From assembly GCA_028875335.1 (NCBI GenBank), contig JAPPEF010000255.1, forward strand, positions 1 to 23,938: a stretch of 23,938 bases of DNA, read 5' to 3'. Every line of letters begins with the position of its first letter. Within the stretch, counting starts at the first letter, position 1. This DNA is from Gemmatimonadota bacterium (lineage in GTDB: Bacteria > Latescibacterota > UBA2968 > UBA8231). Shown piece by piece: positions 23,493-23,938 of this stretch. Made by a program: the position numbers and the translations under genes. A model generated the notes under the pieces. It saw only the letters and a list, made by a program, of their open reading frames with translations. It was not told the DNA's origin and made no database searches.

Positions 23493-23938
23493 ATGCGTTT
23501 GCAGGATCGCGTCGCCGTTGTTACCGGAGGAAGTTCGGGTATTGGGCGGGGTATTTGTCTCGAACTGGCCTGCGAAGGGGCCAAGGTCGCCGTGGCCGAT
23601 ATGCAGGAAGCGCCCAAGATTGGCAAGTTTCACGAGACCGAGCCGCAGCCGCCCACGGCCGAAGTCATTGCTAAGGAGGGCGGCGAGGCGCTCTTTGTCG
23701 AGACTGATGTGGCCGACGAAAAGGCGGTGGAAAACCTGATCGCCCGCAGCGTTGAGCGCTTTGGCGGGGTGGATATTCTGGTCAACAACGCCGGGATCAT
23801 CATACCGGGGGATAGCCAAGAACTATCCGTTGAGGATTGGGACCGGGTCGTGGGCGTCAACCTGCGCTCGATCTTCCTCACGGCCAAATTTGCCGCGCCC
23901 TATCTGAGAAAATCTGCGGCTGGACGCATTGTCAACAT
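23493..23938 (+). CDS. Short-chain dehydrogenase/reductase (SDR), N-terminal part (truncated by window edge)
   Basis: This NAD(P)-dependent oxidoreductase of the classical SDR family has 148 codons visible. The Rossmann nucleotide motif TGGSSGIG is at residues 11-18. Asp36 at the end of the second strand suggests a preference for NAD(H). DVADE and NNAGI (98-102) follow, and the sequence stops at RIVN, just before the expected Ser and Tyr-x-x-x-Lys catalytic residues. An unusually long Pro/Glu-rich loop (about 40-58) follows the second strand. The start has a perfect AGGAGG seven bases upstream. The substrate cannot be told from this half; 3-oxoacyl reductase or sugar/alcohol dehydrogenase are both possible. 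Confidence 0.95.
   Translation, partial: MRLQDRVAVVTGGSSGIGRGICLELACEGAKVAVADMQEAPKIGKFHETEPQPPTAEVIAKEGGEALFVETDVADEKAVENLIARSVERFGGVDILVNNAGIIIPGDSQELSVEDWDRVVGVNLRSIFLTAKFAAPYLRKSAAGRIVN

Overview
The window is a GC-rich stretch of bacterial chromosome from a diderm (Gram-negative) organism. It carries LPS-transport genes (an LptC/LptA-like protein, LptB, an LptE-like lipoprotein), sigma-54, SMC and GatC. It also carries two large secreted proteins ending in the FlgD-Ig/Por-type C-terminal module common in the FCB superphylum. Together this suggests an uncultured FCB-type lineage such as Latescibacterota. That placement is inferred from protein style only. No rRNA, tRNA, CRISPR array or transposase was found.

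Layout. 1-1516 (-): N-terminal half of SMC, running off the left edge. 1668-2156 (-): DUF2203 protein. 2336-7047 (+): gatC, pyrG, an LptC/LptA-like fusion and lptB, followed by rpoN (7159-8631). A possible minus-strand gene remnant (8642-8776) separates rpoN from an LptE-like lipoprotein gene (8922-9374). The LPS bridge, its ATPase and its outer-membrane partner are therefore clustered with sigma-54, much like the proteobacterial lpt-rpoN neighbourhood.

9384-15868 (-): two long paralogues, each with a signal peptide, metzincin-type zinc protease, seven WD40 blades, a Big-type Ig domain, a dockerin-like EF-hand segment and a C-terminal sorting module. They flank an AT-rich BrnT/BrnA toxin-antitoxin pair. 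The ends of the two copies are nearly identical, while their WD40 regions have diverged and in copy 1 re-amplified.

15897-19422 (-): a tight four-gene operon, in transcription order a 398-aa protein that appears to be three fused RidA domains, the alpha and beta subunits of a ThDP-dependent sulfopyruvate/phosphonopyruvate-type decarboxylase, and a LarA-like (DUF2088) protein. The combination looks like a small-molecule catabolic or salvage route that I cannot name. It is the best candidate here for an undescribed system.

19513-20193 (+): TIGR04282/DUF2064 glycosyltransferase-like protein, overlapping by 4 bases at its stop with a convergent NYN-domain RNase-like gene (20190-20828, -). That gene sits 2 bases after a GHMP kinase gene (20831-22672, -) whose sugar-binding motif is altered. 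A DUF1684 exported protein (22742-23362, -) and the start of an SDR oxidoreductase (23493-end, +) diverge at the right edge.
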